Part shown: one piece after another, positions 28,106 through 36,535 of the stretch
How positions within the stretch are numbered: the stretch's first letter is position 1
How the letters are laid out: each line of letters begins with the position of its first letter
Assembly: GCA_001314705.1 (NCBI GenBank)
Contig: LJSU01000025.1
Coordinates: 124,001 to 188,000 of the forward strand
Origin: Rhodobacteraceae bacterium HLUCCO07
GTDB lineage: Bacteria; Pseudomonadota; Alphaproteobacteria; Rhodobacterales; Rhodobacteraceae
DNA: 64,000 nt
Direction: 5' to 3'
Notes under the pieces: generated by a model
What the model was told of the DNA's origin: nothing
The model's database searches: none
What the model saw: only the letters and a program-made list of their open reading frames with translations
Program-made: the position numbers and the translations under genes

Positions 28106-28224
28106 GAGGTATTCTCCGTTTTTTCAGGCCGGAACCGGCGAGCAACAAGATGGCCGCAGACTCGCCGCGGCCCTTCTCGGGCGTTATGTAGCGAGGCTTG
28201 GCGCTTGCGTCCAGAAGGGAATGG

Positions 28225-28245
28225 AAAATGCGCCCTTTGGGCGCA
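28225..28245 (-). terminator. Intrinsic terminator downstream of the GST gene
   Basis: Perfect 7-bp stem TGCGCCC/GGGCGCA (28229-28235, 28239-28245) with a 3-nt loop, followed on the minus strand by TTTT. It lies ~60 nt past the GST stop and upstream of petA. Confidence 0.65.
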
Positions 28246-28304
28246 GCTTGTGCCCGGTCGGACCATGCGCCCGGCAAGGCGGGACCCGGCCCTGTCGACC
28301 CCGG

Positions 28305-28910
28305 TCAGTCCCTTGGGGCGGTGGCCTGCATGCTGTCGCGCGCGGCGAACACGGTGAACCAGTCGTCGAGCGCGTCGCACCCCTTGCGCCAGCCGCGCGC
28401 GTCGTGGCGGAAATCGAGATAACCCAGCGCGCAGCCGATGGCGACATGGCCCATGTCGACCGGCCCGGCAAGGTGGCTCATCCAGCGGTCGTTGAGGGCG
28501 CGCACGGCATGGGCGATCTTGCTCCATTGCGCCTCGATCCAGTCCTCGGAGCGGTGCTCGGGCGGGCGCAGGCGGTTCTCATAGGTCACGAGGATGGCCG
28601 CATCCATGATCGCATCCGCCGTCGCCTCGAGCGTCAGCACCTCCCAGATGCGGGCCTCGGGATAGAATTCGCCACCGGCGCGGGCGTCGAGATAGCGGGA
28701 GATCACCCGGCTGTCATAGATCGCGGGCCCGTCGGGCCGCACCAGCGCCGGGATCTTGCCCAGCGGGTTGGCGGCGCGCACCGCGTCGGCGGTGGCCATG
28801 GGAGAGGTCTTGACCGGGACAAGGGTGACATCGTCGACCTGTCCGGTCTCGTGCAGGAGCGTGCAGACCTTGCGCACATAGGGCGAGGCGGCCGAGTAGA
28901 TCAGTTCCAT
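28305..28910 (-). CDS. Glutathione S-transferase family protein
   Basis: 201 aa. The N-terminal thioredoxin fold opens MELIYSAASPYVRKVCTLLHE, with the cis-Pro NPLGKIPALV and the glutathione-contacting YDSRVISRYLD. The helical C-terminal domain is normal in length. A Ser near position 8-9 probably activates glutathione. The particular substrate is unknown. It is convergent with nothing close and stands alone, ending in a terminator at 28225-28245. Confidence 0.88.
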   Translation of the reverse strand: MELIYSAASPYVRKVCTLLHETGQVDDVTLVPVKTSPMATADAVRAANPLGKIPALVRPDGPAIYDSRVISRYLDARAGGEFYPEARIWEVLTLEATADAIMDAAILVTYENRLRPPEHRSEDWIEAQWSKIAHAVRALNDRWMSHLAGPVDMGHVAIGCALGYLDFRHDARGWRKGCDALDDWFTVFAARDSMQATAPRD

Positions 28911-28978
28911 TCCAAGGGGGTCCTTTCGCGTGGTGTCGTGGCGACCTTAGAACGCGGGGCCGGAGCTGTCCACGCCGG

Positions 28979-29602
28979 TCACATGGGCGGCTTGCGCATC
29001 ATCGCGGCGAGCACCGCGACCTCCTGTCCCTGGCCGTAGCTGGCCAGCATGTCCGCCGCGGCCAGCCGCGCCGGCGCGGGCTTGTTCTGGCTCAGCTTCC
29101 AGGTGCTGTCGAGCCGTTCGATGACAAACCGAAAGGGCCGGATCTGGCGCATCATGCGGGCCAGGGTGTCGGGGTCCATCTTGTCGGCGGTCCATTCCGG
29201 CTTGGGCGCGAGGCGGGATTCGAAATGCGCCGAAAGCCGGTCGAGGATGCCGGGCAGCTCCGCATCGGGCAGTGGGGTGAGCCGCCCGGTCAGGTGGATC
29301 GCGAGGTAGTTCCATGTCGGCACCTGATCGTCGATGCCATACCAGTCGGGCGAAACATAGGAATGCGGCCCCTGCACGGCGATGCGCGCGGCAAGCGGCG
29401 CGTTACAGGCCCGCGCGATCGGGTTCGAGCGCACCAGATGCAGCTCGACCGAGGCGCCGTCCCCGGCCACGAGAAACGGAACATGCGACAGCATCGGCGC
29501 CCGGTCACCGTCGGCGACGGCCAGAAGGCCGAATCCCGCCTCCCGCGCAAAGGCGAGAGATTCGTCCGCGTTGTCGGGGCGGTATGCCGGGTTGGGATGC
29601 AT
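28979..29602 (-). CDS. FMN-binding negative transcriptional regulator (PaiB-like)
   Basis: 207 aa. It matches the PaiB/FMN_bind_2 family: MHPNPAYRPDNADESLAFAREAGFGLL at the start, SHVPFLV, ARIAVQGPHSYVSPDWYG and VPTWNYLAIHLTGRL in the split-barrel FMN fold, and MMRQIRPFRFVIERLDSTWKLSQNK near the end. In Bacillus PaiB influences protease and sporulation genes. Here a redox or regulatory role is inferred only from family. It is divergent from rarD across 326 nt that contain a composite repeat. Confidence 0.88.
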   Translation of the reverse strand: MHPNPAYRPDNADESLAFAREAGFGLLAVADGDRAPMLSHVPFLVAGDGASVELHLVRSNPIARACNAPLAARIAVQGPHSYVSPDWYGIDDQVPTWNYLAIHLTGRLTPLPDAELPGILDRLSAHFESRLAPKPEWTADKMDPDTLARMMRQIRPFRFVIERLDSTWKLSQNKPAPARLAAADMLASYGQGQEVAVLAAMMRKPPM

Positions 29603-29701
29603 GGCGCTCCTTTCGTCTTTTGGCCATAGCGCGCGTGGCGGGGGGTATTGTCAAGGTGCTGCGCACAGGAGCGAATTGCGCAGGCTGGACGGTATGCAGA
29701 T

Positions 29702-29866
29702 GAGTATTTTTCCCAAGAAAGAACACGGGCAGGAAAATTGTGAACCTGTCTCTTTCTTGGTGAAAATACTCGAAATCCGCCCTTTCTGTCTGCGCATCGC
29801 CGAAAATGCGGCGCCAAGCCCCCTCTGGCGGACGGGGTGGGTGGGTGGGCGTTCGCCAGAGGGGGC
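29702..29866. repeat. Composite intergenic repeat, copy 2 (inverted orientation)
   Basis: The intergenic gap 29603-29928 contains no gene but this element. A long palindrome has 21-nt arms at 29702-29722 and 29751-29771 (19 of 21 paired; ends GAGTATTTT and AAAATACTC). After 46 nt comes a GC hairpin with perfect 13-nt arms (29818-29830 and 29854-29866) around a loop with GGGTGGGTGGG. Read on the minus strand, the order matches copies 1 and 3: GC hairpin with a CCCACCC loop, spacer, GAGTATTT palindrome. Confidence 0.8.
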
Positions 29867-29928
29867 GGCCACGGGCTCTGGATCATCGCGCGATCTGCCG
29901 CTAAGCCGATGGCCGAGGAGTATGCCCG

Positions 29929-30831
29929 ATGACCCGAACCCCCGACCGGCCCGAGAACCGCGACACGCCGCAAGGACTTGCCTTTGCCCTCACGGCCTAT
30001 GGGCTCTGGGGCTTCTTGCCGCTTTATCTCAAGCTCTTGTCGCATGTTCCGGCGGCCGAGGTCGTGGCGCACCGGATCCTGTGGTCGGTGCCGGTGGCTG
30101 GTGGACTCCTGATCGTGCTGGGCCGGACCGACAGCATCCGCATCGCGTTGCGCGACCCTCGGATGCTGGCCATGGGTTGTGTCACCGCCGCGCTCATCTC
30201 GGTGAACTGGGCGATCTATGTCTGGGCGATCGCGACCAATCACGCGCTCGACGCGGCGCTTGGATACTACATCAATCCGCTTTTCTCGGTCCTGCTTGGG
30301 GCCGTGTTGCTCGGCGAGCGCCTGGCGCGAATGCAGGTCGCGGCCATCGCATTGGCGGCGTTGGCGGTTCTGGTGCTCACGCTCGACAACGGCCGGGTGC
30401 CATGGGCGGCGCTGGGCCTGACCTTCTCATGGGGGTTCTATGCCTTCTTCAAGAAATGGCTGCCGATCGGACCCAACCAGGGGTTTCTGCTGGAAGTGCT
30501 GATCCTCACGCCGCCGGCGCTGATCTGGGTGGCATGGCTCGTCGCAAGGGATGAAAGCCATTTCACCGGGGCTGCCGATATCGGCCTTCTGCTGGGCTGC
30601 GGGGTCGTGACCGCCGTGCCGCTTCTCTTCTATGCCAACGGGGCGAAACTGCTCAGGCTTTCGACCATCGGCATTCTGCAATATACCGCGCCGACCATGA
30701 TCATGCTGATCGGCGTTTTCGTCTTTGGCGAAGAATTCGGGCGGGCCCGGATGATCGCCTTTCCGATGATCTGGGCGGCACTTGTCCTTTATACGACCTC
30801 GATGTTCCGGCAATTGCGGGCGGCACGGTGA
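29929..30831 (+). CDS. rarD: RarD protein, EamA drug/metabolite transporter superfamily
   Basis: 300 aa, about ten membrane helices in two EamA repeats. The diagnostic RarD opening is GLAFALTAYGLWGFLPLYLKLL, and AAEVVAHRILWSV and NWAIYVWAIATNHALDAALGYYINPL follow. It is a predicted permease historically linked to chloramphenicol sensitivity. The true substrate is unknown. The stop overlaps an upstream GTG of the next gene, so transcription likely continues. Confidence 0.9.
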   Translation: MTRTPDRPENRDTPQGLAFALTAYGLWGFLPLYLKLLSHVPAAEVVAHRILWSVPVAGGLLIVLGRTDSIRIALRDPRMLAMGCVTAALISVNWAIYVWAIATNHALDAALGYYINPLFSVLLGAVLLGERLARMQVAAIALAALAVLVLTLDNGRVPWAALGLTFSWGFYAFFKKWLPIGPNQGFLLEVLILTPPALIWVAWLVARDESHFTGAADIGLLLGCGVVTAVPLLFYANGAKLLRLSTIGILQYTAPTMIMLIGVFVFGEEFGRARMIAFPMIWAALVLYTTSMFRQLRAAR

Positions 30832-30884
30832 TCTCGCAGCTCCGGCCCTTGCAATCAGGCCGGTCAGGCCGCACTTATGCAGCC

Positions 30885-31736
30885 ATGGCAGGCACGCTTT
30901 TCACCTTTGGTCACGGCTTCACCGCATCCGCACTGGCCCGTCTTCTGGCGCCGCGGGGCTGGCGGCTTTTCGGCACGACGCGCAAGCCCGAGAAACGGGA
31001 CCGGATCGCGGCGGAGGGCGTCACGCCCCTCATTTGGCCGGGTGATGACCCGCGCCCGGCGCTGGCCGAGGCGACGCACCTCTTGATTTCGGCGGGACCG
31101 GGAGAGGACGGCGATCCGGTGATCGCGGAACTGGGGTCCGGCATTGCCCGTCTTGCGCCGCACCTCGAATGGGTGGGCTATCTGTCGACCACCGGCGTTT
31201 ACGGCGATCACCAGGGCGGTTGGGTCGATGAGAGCACACCCCTTGCCCCGGGCACCGAGCGCGGCCGCCAGCGCGTCATGGCCGAGGCACAATGGCAGGC
31301 GACCGGCCTGCCGCTGCATGTCTTTCGCCTTGCGGGGATCTATGGCCCCGGGCGCGGCCCGTTCTCGAAGGTGCGCCGGGGCACCGCGCGGCGCATCATC
31401 AAGCCGGGTCAGGTTTTCTCGCGCATCCATGTCGATGACATCGCGCAGGTTCTGGCTGCCTCGATCGCGCGGCCCGATCCCGGCGCGGTCTATAACGTCT
31501 GTGACGACGATCCGGCCCCGCCGCAGGATGTGCTGGCCCATGCCGCCGAATTGCTGGGCCTGCCGCTGCCGCCCGAAGAGGATTTCGCCGAGGCCGAGAT
31601 GACGCCCATGGCGCGCTCGTTCTATGCCGAGTCGAAGCGGGTGCGGAATGACCGGATCAAGGATGAACTGGGCGTGCGCCTGCTTTACCCCAGCTATCGC
31701 GAGGGCTTGCCCGCGCTTCTGAGTGCCAAAGGATAA
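30885..31736 (+). CDS. NAD(P)-dependent epimerase/dehydratase-like protein (YeeZ type)
   Basis: 283 aa from ATG 30885 (MAGTLFTFGHGFTASALARLL). A GTG at 30828 overlapping rarD would add a 19-residue leader unlike the family, so the ATG is preferred, although neither has a strong ribosome site. It is a Rossmann fold with the atypical glycine motif FGHGFTA, then VGYLSTTGVYGDHQGGWVDE with the SDR YxxxK region degenerate, and IHVDDIAQVLAASI. This is the extended-SDR SDR_a5-like class. The substrate is unknown. Confidence 0.8.
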   Translation: MAGTLFTFGHGFTASALARLLAPRGWRLFGTTRKPEKRDRIAAEGVTPLIWPGDDPRPALAEATHLLISAGPGEDGDPVIAELGSGIARLAPHLEWVGYLSTTGVYGDHQGGWVDESTPLAPGTERGRQRVMAEAQWQATGLPLHVFRLAGIYGPGRGPFSKVRRGTARRIIKPGQVFSRIHVDDIAQVLAASIARPDPGAVYNVCDDDPAPPQDVLAHAAELLGLPLPPEEDFAEAEMTPMARSFYAESKRVRNDRIKDELGVRLLYPSYREGLPALLSAKG

Positions 31737-31740
31737 ACCC

Positions 31741-32532
31741 ATGCGTCAACGCCTTGCGCGTCTTGTCGAACATCCGCGTTTCATCACCTTCATCACCGGT
31801 GTGATCGTCTTCAACGCGGCAATTCTCGGGCTCGAGACATCGAAACCGGTGATGGAGGCTGCGGGGCCGCTGATCCTGGCGCTCGATACCGCCTGCCTTT
31901 CGATCTTCGTCCTGGAGATCGCGATGAAGCTCGTGGCCCATGGGCCGCGGTTTTTCCGCAATGGCTGGAACATCTTCGATTTCGTGATCGTCGGCATCTC
32001 GCTTGTCCCGGCCGGCGCCGGTTTTACCGCGATGCGCGCCTTGCGCATCCTGCGGGTGCTGCGGGTGGTGTCGGTCGCGCCGTCGCTGCGCCGGGTGGTC
32101 GAGGGGTTCATCCGCGCGGTGCCGGGGATGGGGTCGGTCTTTCTGCTGATGGGGCTGATCTTCTACATCGCGGCGGTGATGGCGACCAAGCTTTTCGCCG
32201 ACAGCTTTCCGGAATGGTTCGGCGACCTGGGCAGCAGCACCTATTCGCTCTTTCAGATCATGACGCTGGAAAGCTGGTCGATGGGGATCGTGCGCCCGGT
32301 GATGGAGGTCTATCCGCTGGCCTGGGCGTTTTTCGTGCCCTTCATCCTCGTCACCACGTTCGCGGTGGTGAACCTCGTGGTCGGTCTTATCGTCAACTCG
32401 ATGCAGGAGGCGCATCACGAAGAGGACGTGGCCAATACCGATGCCTATCGCGACGAGGTTCTCTCGCGGCTCGAGGCGCTGGATGCCAAGATCGAGGCGC
32501 TTCGCCGCGAGCGCGACGGCGAGGCGCGGTAA
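31741..32532 (+). CDS. Bacterial voltage-gated sodium channel homologue (BacNav type)
   Basis: 263 aa six-helix ion_trans protein. S4 is visible as MRALRILRVLRVVSVAPSLRR with regularly spaced arginines near residues 97-117. The pore carries the selectivity filter LESWS in MTLESWSMG, the hallmark of NaChBac-like channels. S6 is VPFILVTTFAVVNLVVGLIVNSM, then a C-terminal coiled coil (DEVLSRLEALDAKIEALRRE) that would hold the tetramer. The ATG at 31741 has AAAGGA upstream. It starts 4 nt after the previous stop. Its own stop directly abuts the convergent phnM stop with no gap. Confidence 0.93.
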   Translation: MRQRLARLVEHPRFITFITGVIVFNAAILGLETSKPVMEAAGPLILALDTACLSIFVLEIAMKLVAHGPRFFRNGWNIFDFVIVGISLVPAGAGFTAMRALRILRVLRVVSVAPSLRRVVEGFIRAVPGMGSVFLLMGLIFYIAAVMATKLFADSFPEWFGDLGSSTYSLFQIMTLESWSMGIVRPVMEVYPLAWAFFVPFILVTTFAVVNLVVGLIVNSMQEAHHEEDVANTDAYRDEVLSRLEALDAKIEALRRERDGEAR

Positions 32533-33672
32533 TCAACCGACCTGTCGCCCGTGGCACCAGACGCCGCGGATGACCGGCGTGCCGCCGATGCGTGCGACCC
32601 GGACCAGGTCGGCATGAAGGCCGGTGGCGACGCGACCGCGGTCCTCGAGCCCGGCGGCGCGCGCGGGGTTGGCGGTGACGGTGGCAATGGCACGGGGCAG
32701 GTCGTCCCAGAGATCGGCCAGCAGGAAGGCCGCGCTCATCAGCGCCGAGGGCACGTAGTCGGATGACAGGATGTCCAGCAGGCCAAGCTCGGCCAACTCA
32801 TGCGCCGCGACATTGCCCGAATGCGAGCCGCCGCGAATGAGGTTGGGCGCACCCATCATCACCTTGATGCCATGCGCATGACAGGCGCGGGCGGCCTCGA
32901 CCGTGGTCGGAAATTCGGCCAGCGCGATGCCGTGGCCGGCACTCTTTGCGACATGCTCGGCGGTGGTGTCGTCATGGCTGGCCAGCACGGCGCCATAGCG
33001 GGCGGCCTCGGTCACCGCCGCGGCCTCGTGACGCTCGCCATTGGCGCGGCGCAACGCGTGCAGGTCGGCGACGTGCTCTTCGAATTCCGGGTCGGTCAGG
33101 TTGAGCTTGCCCTGGACATACGCCTTGAGTTTCGAGATGTCGCGAAACTGGCGCTGGCCGGGGGTATGGTCCATGAGGCTGACGATGCCGACGCGGTCCT
33201 CGGGGCCGAATTCGGCCATTTCCTCGACCAGCGTTTCCGAGCAGACCTCGGCACGCAGGTGCAGGTAATGGTTGATCCTGAGCGCCTCTGCGGCGCGCAG
33301 ATCCCACAGTTCGGAGGCGAGGTTGCGGGCATATTTGAGATAACGTCCCTTGCCGCCCGGCACCGAACCCACGCGCATCGCGTCGAACACGGTGGTGACG
33401 CCGACCGAGGCCAGTTCGCCGTCATGGGCGAGGATCGCGGCGGCATGGGGCCAATCGACCCTGGGGCGGGGCTGGATGTGACGTTCGAGATTGTCGGTGT
33501 GAAGCTCGATCAGGCCGGGAATGACCAGATCGCCCGCCGCATCGACGGCGCCCTTGGGCACGTTCTTGCCCGGTTCGATGGCGGCGATATGGCCGTCTTT
33601 CACTTCGATCGCGCCATGGATCACCTCATCCGGAAGCACGATCCGGGCGTTGGCGAGGGTCATGTCGGTCAT
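32533..33672 (-). CDS. phnM: Alpha-D-ribose 1-methylphosphonate 5-triphosphate diphosphatase (PhnM)
   Basis: 379 aa from the ATG at 33672, which overlaps the phnN stop by 4 nt. The longer open frame reaching into phnN is not real coding. Amidohydrolase fold with the metal-binding IPGLIELHTDNLERH near residue 52, LASHDDTT in the middle, and MMGAPNLIRGGSHSGN and SSDYVPS late. It releases pyrophosphate from the ribose triphosphate intermediate of the C-P lyase pathway. Last gene of the phnGHI-HAD-JKLNM operon. A diverged second copy lies at 40122-41315. Confidence 0.94.
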   Translation of the reverse strand: MTDMTLANARIVLPDEVIHGAIEVKDGHIAAIEPGKNVPKGAVDAAGDLVIPGLIELHTDNLERHIQPRPRVDWPHAAAILAHDGELASVGVTTVFDAMRVGSVPGGKGRYLKYARNLASELWDLRAAEALRINHYLHLRAEVCSETLVEEMAEFGPEDRVGIVSLMDHTPGQRQFRDISKLKAYVQGKLNLTDPEFEEHVADLHALRRANGERHEAAAVTEAARYGAVLASHDDTTAEHVAKSAGHGIALAEFPTTVEAARACHAHGIKVMMGAPNLIRGGSHSGNVAAHELAELGLLDILSSDYVPSALMSAAFLLADLWDDLPRAIATVTANPARAAGLEDRGRVATGLHADLVRVARIGGTPVIRGVWCHGRQVG

Positions 33673-34220
33673 GTCGTGGTCTCCGGGTCGGGGGTGAGGA
33701 TGGATATCAGCCGGTCGAGGCCCATGTCGAGCGGGCCGGAATTGTCGATCTCGGTCACGTCGAGCCCCTCTGGCAGGGGCAGGCGGGCGCGGGTCAGCCG
33801 CGCGGCGATGTCGGCGGCACTTTCGCGGTCGCGGGCGCGCAGGCGCTGCGACAGAACGGCGTCGGAGGCGGTGACGTTGATGACGCGGAGGCCGGGAAAG
33901 GCTTGGGCGGCTTCGCGCAGCATGGCGCGCGATCCGTTGAAGAGCACGGTCTTGCCCTCTGCGACATGGGCGTTCACCGATAGCGGGATGCCATAGCGCA
34001 GCCCGTGGGCCTGCCAGTGCAGGGCGAACGCGCCGCGTTCGAGGCGCGTGGAGAACTCGGCCTCGCTGATGGCTTCGAAATCCTCGCCGCCTGCATCGGG
34101 TGCCCGGGTGATCACGCGCCGCACGACGCAGAGGCCGGGCAGGCGGGCGGCGGCGGCCTGCATCAGCGTGTCCTTCCCCGCGCCCGAGGGGCCGACGATG
34201 GTGAAGATCGCGCCGCTCAT
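33669..34220 (-). CDS. phnN: Ribose 1,5-bisphosphate phosphokinase
   Basis: 183 aa P-loop kinase: Walker A IVGPSGAGKDTL at residues ~7-18, followed by the guanylate-kinase-like RRVITRAPDAGGEDF and EAEFSTRLERGAFALHWQAHGLRYG. It makes phosphoribosyl pyrophosphate from ribose 1,5-bisphosphate, closing the ribose cycle of C-P lyase. Coupled by 4-nt overlaps to phnL upstream and phnM downstream. Confidence 0.94.
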   Translation of the reverse strand: MSGAIFTIVGPSGAGKDTLMQAAAARLPGLCVVRRVITRAPDAGGEDFEAISEAEFSTRLERGAFALHWQAHGLRYGIPLSVNAHVAEGKTVLFNGSRAMLREAAQAFPGLRVINVTASDAVLSQRLRARDRESAADIAARLTRARLPLPEGLDVTEIDNSGPLDMGLDRLISILTPDPETTT

Positions 34221-34900
34221 GCTGCGCGCGCCGGGGTGAAGGCCGAAACGTCGATTTCGCGGTCGGCGACGCGGGCGCGGGCCTCGGCATCGTGAAAGAT
34301 GCCGATGATCGCGGCGCCGCGCGCCTTGGCCTCTTCGATCAGGCGCAGCACGGTTTCGCGGTTGGTGGCGTCGAGGCTGGCGGTGGGCTCGTCAAGCAGC
34401 ATGGCGGGAAAATCATGGGCAAAACCCCGGGCGATGTTCACCCGCTGCTGTTCGCCGCCCGAGAAGGTGGTGGGGCTGAGCGACCAGAGGGTTTGCGGGA
34501 TGTTGAGCCGGGTGAGCAACGCCTCGGCCCGGGCCTGGGCGGTGGCGCGGTCGGTGCCGACGGCCAGAAGCGGTTCGGCCACCACGTCGCGGGTTGGCAC
34601 GCGGGGCACGACGCGCAGGAACTGGCTGACATAGCCCAGCGTGTCGCGGCGCAGGGCGAGGATCTCGCGCGGCTCGGCCCGGGCGACATCGGTCTCGCCC
34701 ACGAGGATGCGGCCCGAGGCGGTGAGGTAATTGCCGTGGATCATCCGCATCAAGGTGGACTTGCCCGCCCCCGAATCGCCGGTCAGGGCCACGCATTCGC
34801 CGGGGGCGACGGTGAGGGAGGCGCCCTCCATCACCGGGATCACCGCGCCGCCCTGGTTGTGCAGGGTAAAGGATTTCGAGACGTTTTCGATACGGATCAT
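34217..34900 (-). CDS. phnL: C-P lyase ABC-type ATPase subunit PhnL
   Basis: 227 aa from ATG 34900. Walker A TGDSGAGKST, signature TTFSGGEQQRVNIARG and Walker B AMLLDEPTASLDATN are present. PhnL is an ABC ATPase associated with the C-P lyase core rather than a transporter, consistent with no membrane partner next to it. It begins 4 nt after phnK and overlaps phnN by 4 nt. Confidence 0.94.
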   Translation of the reverse strand: MIRIENVSKSFTLHNQGGAVIPVMEGASLTVAPGECVALTGDSGAGKSTLMRMIHGNYLTASGRILVGETDVARAEPREILALRRDTLGYVSQFLRVVPRVPTRDVVAEPLLAVGTDRATAQARAEALLTRLNIPQTLWSLSPTTFSGGEQQRVNIARGFAHDFPAMLLDEPTASLDATNRETVLRLIEEAKARGAAIIGIFHDAEARARVADREIDVSAFTPARAA

Positions 34901-34904
34901 CGGG

Positions 34905-35675
34905 TCACACCTGCAGGATCGAGGAAACGAGAAGCTGGGTATAGGCATGTTGCGGATCGTCCAGCACCTGATCGGTGAGGCCCTGTTCGACCACGTGGCC
35001 GGATTTCATCACCATGAGCCGATGCGCCAGGAGCCGCACCACGGCAAGGTCATGGGTGACGATGATCGCCGACAGGCCCATTTCGCGCACCAGCCCGCGC
35101 AGGAGGTCCAGCAGCCGCGCCTGCACCGACACGTCAAGCCCGCCGGTAGGTTCGTCCATGAAGACAAGCCGTGGCCCGGTGACGAGGTTGCGCGCGATCT
35201 GGAGCCGCTGTTGCATCCCGCCGGAAAAATCCGAGGGGCGGTCATCGAGCCGGTCATCGGTGATCTCGACCCGGCCGAGCCAGTCGGTGGCCTCGGCGCG
35301 GATGTTGCCGTAATGGCGCGCGCCCACGGCCATCAGCCGCTCGCCTACATTGCCGCCCGCCGAGACGCCCATGCGCAGCCCGTCGCGCGGGTTCTGGTGC
35401 ACGAAGGCCCAATCGGTGCGCGACAGCATCCTCCGCTCGGCCTCGCTCATCCTGAGCGTGTCGCGGGGCCCGTCGGTGCGGGTGTCGAAGAGGATCTCGC
35501 CCGTGTCCGGGGCGAGATGCCCGGCAAGGCAGTTCAAAAGCGTGGATTTGCCCGAGCCGGATTCGCCCACGATCCCCAGAACCTCGCCGGGGTAGAGGTC
35601 GAAACTCACATCGGTGCAGCCGATGCGGGTGCCATAGAATTTCGCGATACTGCGCGCCGAGAGAAGCGGGGTCAT
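34905..35675 (-). CDS. phnK: C-P lyase ABC-type ATPase subunit PhnK
   Basis: 256 aa from ATG 35675, overlapping the phnJ stop by 4 nt. Walker A GESGSGKST, DFSGGMQQRLQIARN (signature) and LVFMDEPTGGLDVSVQARLLD (Walker B) are present. The N-terminal SIAKFYGTRIGCTDVSFDLYPGE matches PhnK. It docks on the PhnGHIJ core in the E. coli complex and uses ATP in the C-P bond cleavage cycle. Confidence 0.94.
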   Translation of the reverse strand: MTPLLSARSIAKFYGTRIGCTDVSFDLYPGEVLGIVGESGSGKSTLLNCLAGHLAPDTGEILFDTRTDGPRDTLRMSEAERRMLSRTDWAFVHQNPRDGLRMGVSAGGNVGERLMAVGARHYGNIRAEATDWLGRVEITDDRLDDRPSDFSGGMQQRLQIARNLVTGPRLVFMDEPTGGLDVSVQARLLDLLRGLVREMGLSAIIVTHDLAVVRLLAHRLMVMKSGHVVEQGLTDQVLDDPQHAYTQLLVSSILQV

Positions 35676-36535
35676 GCTGCGTCCTCCTGTGGGGAAAGCC
35701 GGCCGCGATGGCCCTCGGCCCGACGCTGGGCGCAATAGTCGGTATCGGAGCAGACGAACATGCGCCCGCCCGCATCATCGGTGATCACCTCGTCGAGATA
35801 TGTGTGACGCGCGCCACAGAGATCGCAGGGATGATCGGCCTTGCTCGCCTCGAAGGGGTGATCCTCGAAATCGAGGCTGACCACCCTGGTATGCGGCGGG
35901 ATCGCATAGATGCGCTGTTCGCGGCCCGCGCCGAAGAGTTGCAGCGCCGCGGTTTCCAGCTTGGGGTTGTCGAATTTCGGGATCGGCGACGGGTCCATCA
36001 CGTAGCGCCCCTCGACCTTGACCGGGTAGGCATAGGACGTGGCGATATGGCCGTGGCGGGCGATGTCCTCGTAGAGTTTCACATGCATGAGGCCGTATTC
36101 CTCGAGTGCGTGCATCCGCCGGGTTTCGGTTTCGCGCGGTTCGAGAAAGCGCAGCGGCTCGGGGATCGGCACCTGGTAAACCAGGATCTGGTCGGCGGTG
36201 AGCGGTTCCTCGGGGATGCGGTGGCGGGTCTGGATCACGCTGGCCGCGCGGGTCTGTTCGGTGGTCGCCACCTGCGCGGTTTTCTCGAAGAACTTGCGGA
36301 TCGACACGGCGTTGGTGGTGTCGTCGGCGCCCTGGTCGATTACCTTGAGCGTGTCATCGGGGGTGAGGCAGGCCGCCGTGACCTGCACCCCGCCGGTGCC
36401 CCAGCCATAAGGCATGGGCATCTCCCGGCTGGCGAACGGCACCTGGTAGCCCGGCACCGCCACCGCCTTGAGCAGGGCGCGGCGGATCATCCGCTTGGTC
36501 TGTTCGTCGAGATAGGCGAAGTTGTAATCGCTCAC
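35672..36535 (-). CDS. phnJ: C-P lyase radical SAM subunit PhnJ
   Basis: 287 aa starting at GTG 36535 (VSDYNFAYLDEQTKRMIRR), with AAAGGGGG upstream. The GTG overlaps the HAD stop by 4 nt. The 4Fe-4S cluster cysteines form a CX2CX21CX5C pattern near the C-terminus (CDLC ... CSDTDYC), as in characterised PhnJ. YGWGTGGVQVT near residue 45 is also diagnostic. It cleaves the C-P bond of ribose 1-alkylphosphonate 5-phosphate to a cyclic phosphate plus alkane. Active with PhnG, H and I in the cytoplasm. Confidence 0.96.
   Translation of the reverse strand: MSDYNFAYLDEQTKRMIRRALLKAVAVPGYQVPFASREMPMPYGWGTGGVQVTAACLTPDDTLKVIDQGADDTTNAVSIRKFFEKTAQVATTEQTRAASVIQTRHRIPEEPLTADQILVYQVPIPEPLRFLEPRETETRRMHALEEYGLMHVKLYEDIARHGHIATSYAYPVKVEGRYVMDPSPIPKFDNPKLETAALQLFGAGREQRIYAIPPHTRVVSLDFEDHPFEASKADHPCDLCGARHTYLDEVITDDAGGRMFVCSDTDYCAQRRAEGHRGRLSPQEDAA

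Noticed and set aside
26039-28357. Long plus-strand open frame of ~770 codons opposite petABC
   Set aside because: It is antisense to petC, petB and petA, whose cofactor motifs are intact. Its product is low-complexity Gly/Arg/His-rich text.
30828-30884. GTG start overlapping rarD for the epimerase-like gene
   Set aside because: It would add a leader without family similarity or a ribosome site. The ATG at 30885 begins at the Rossmann strand.
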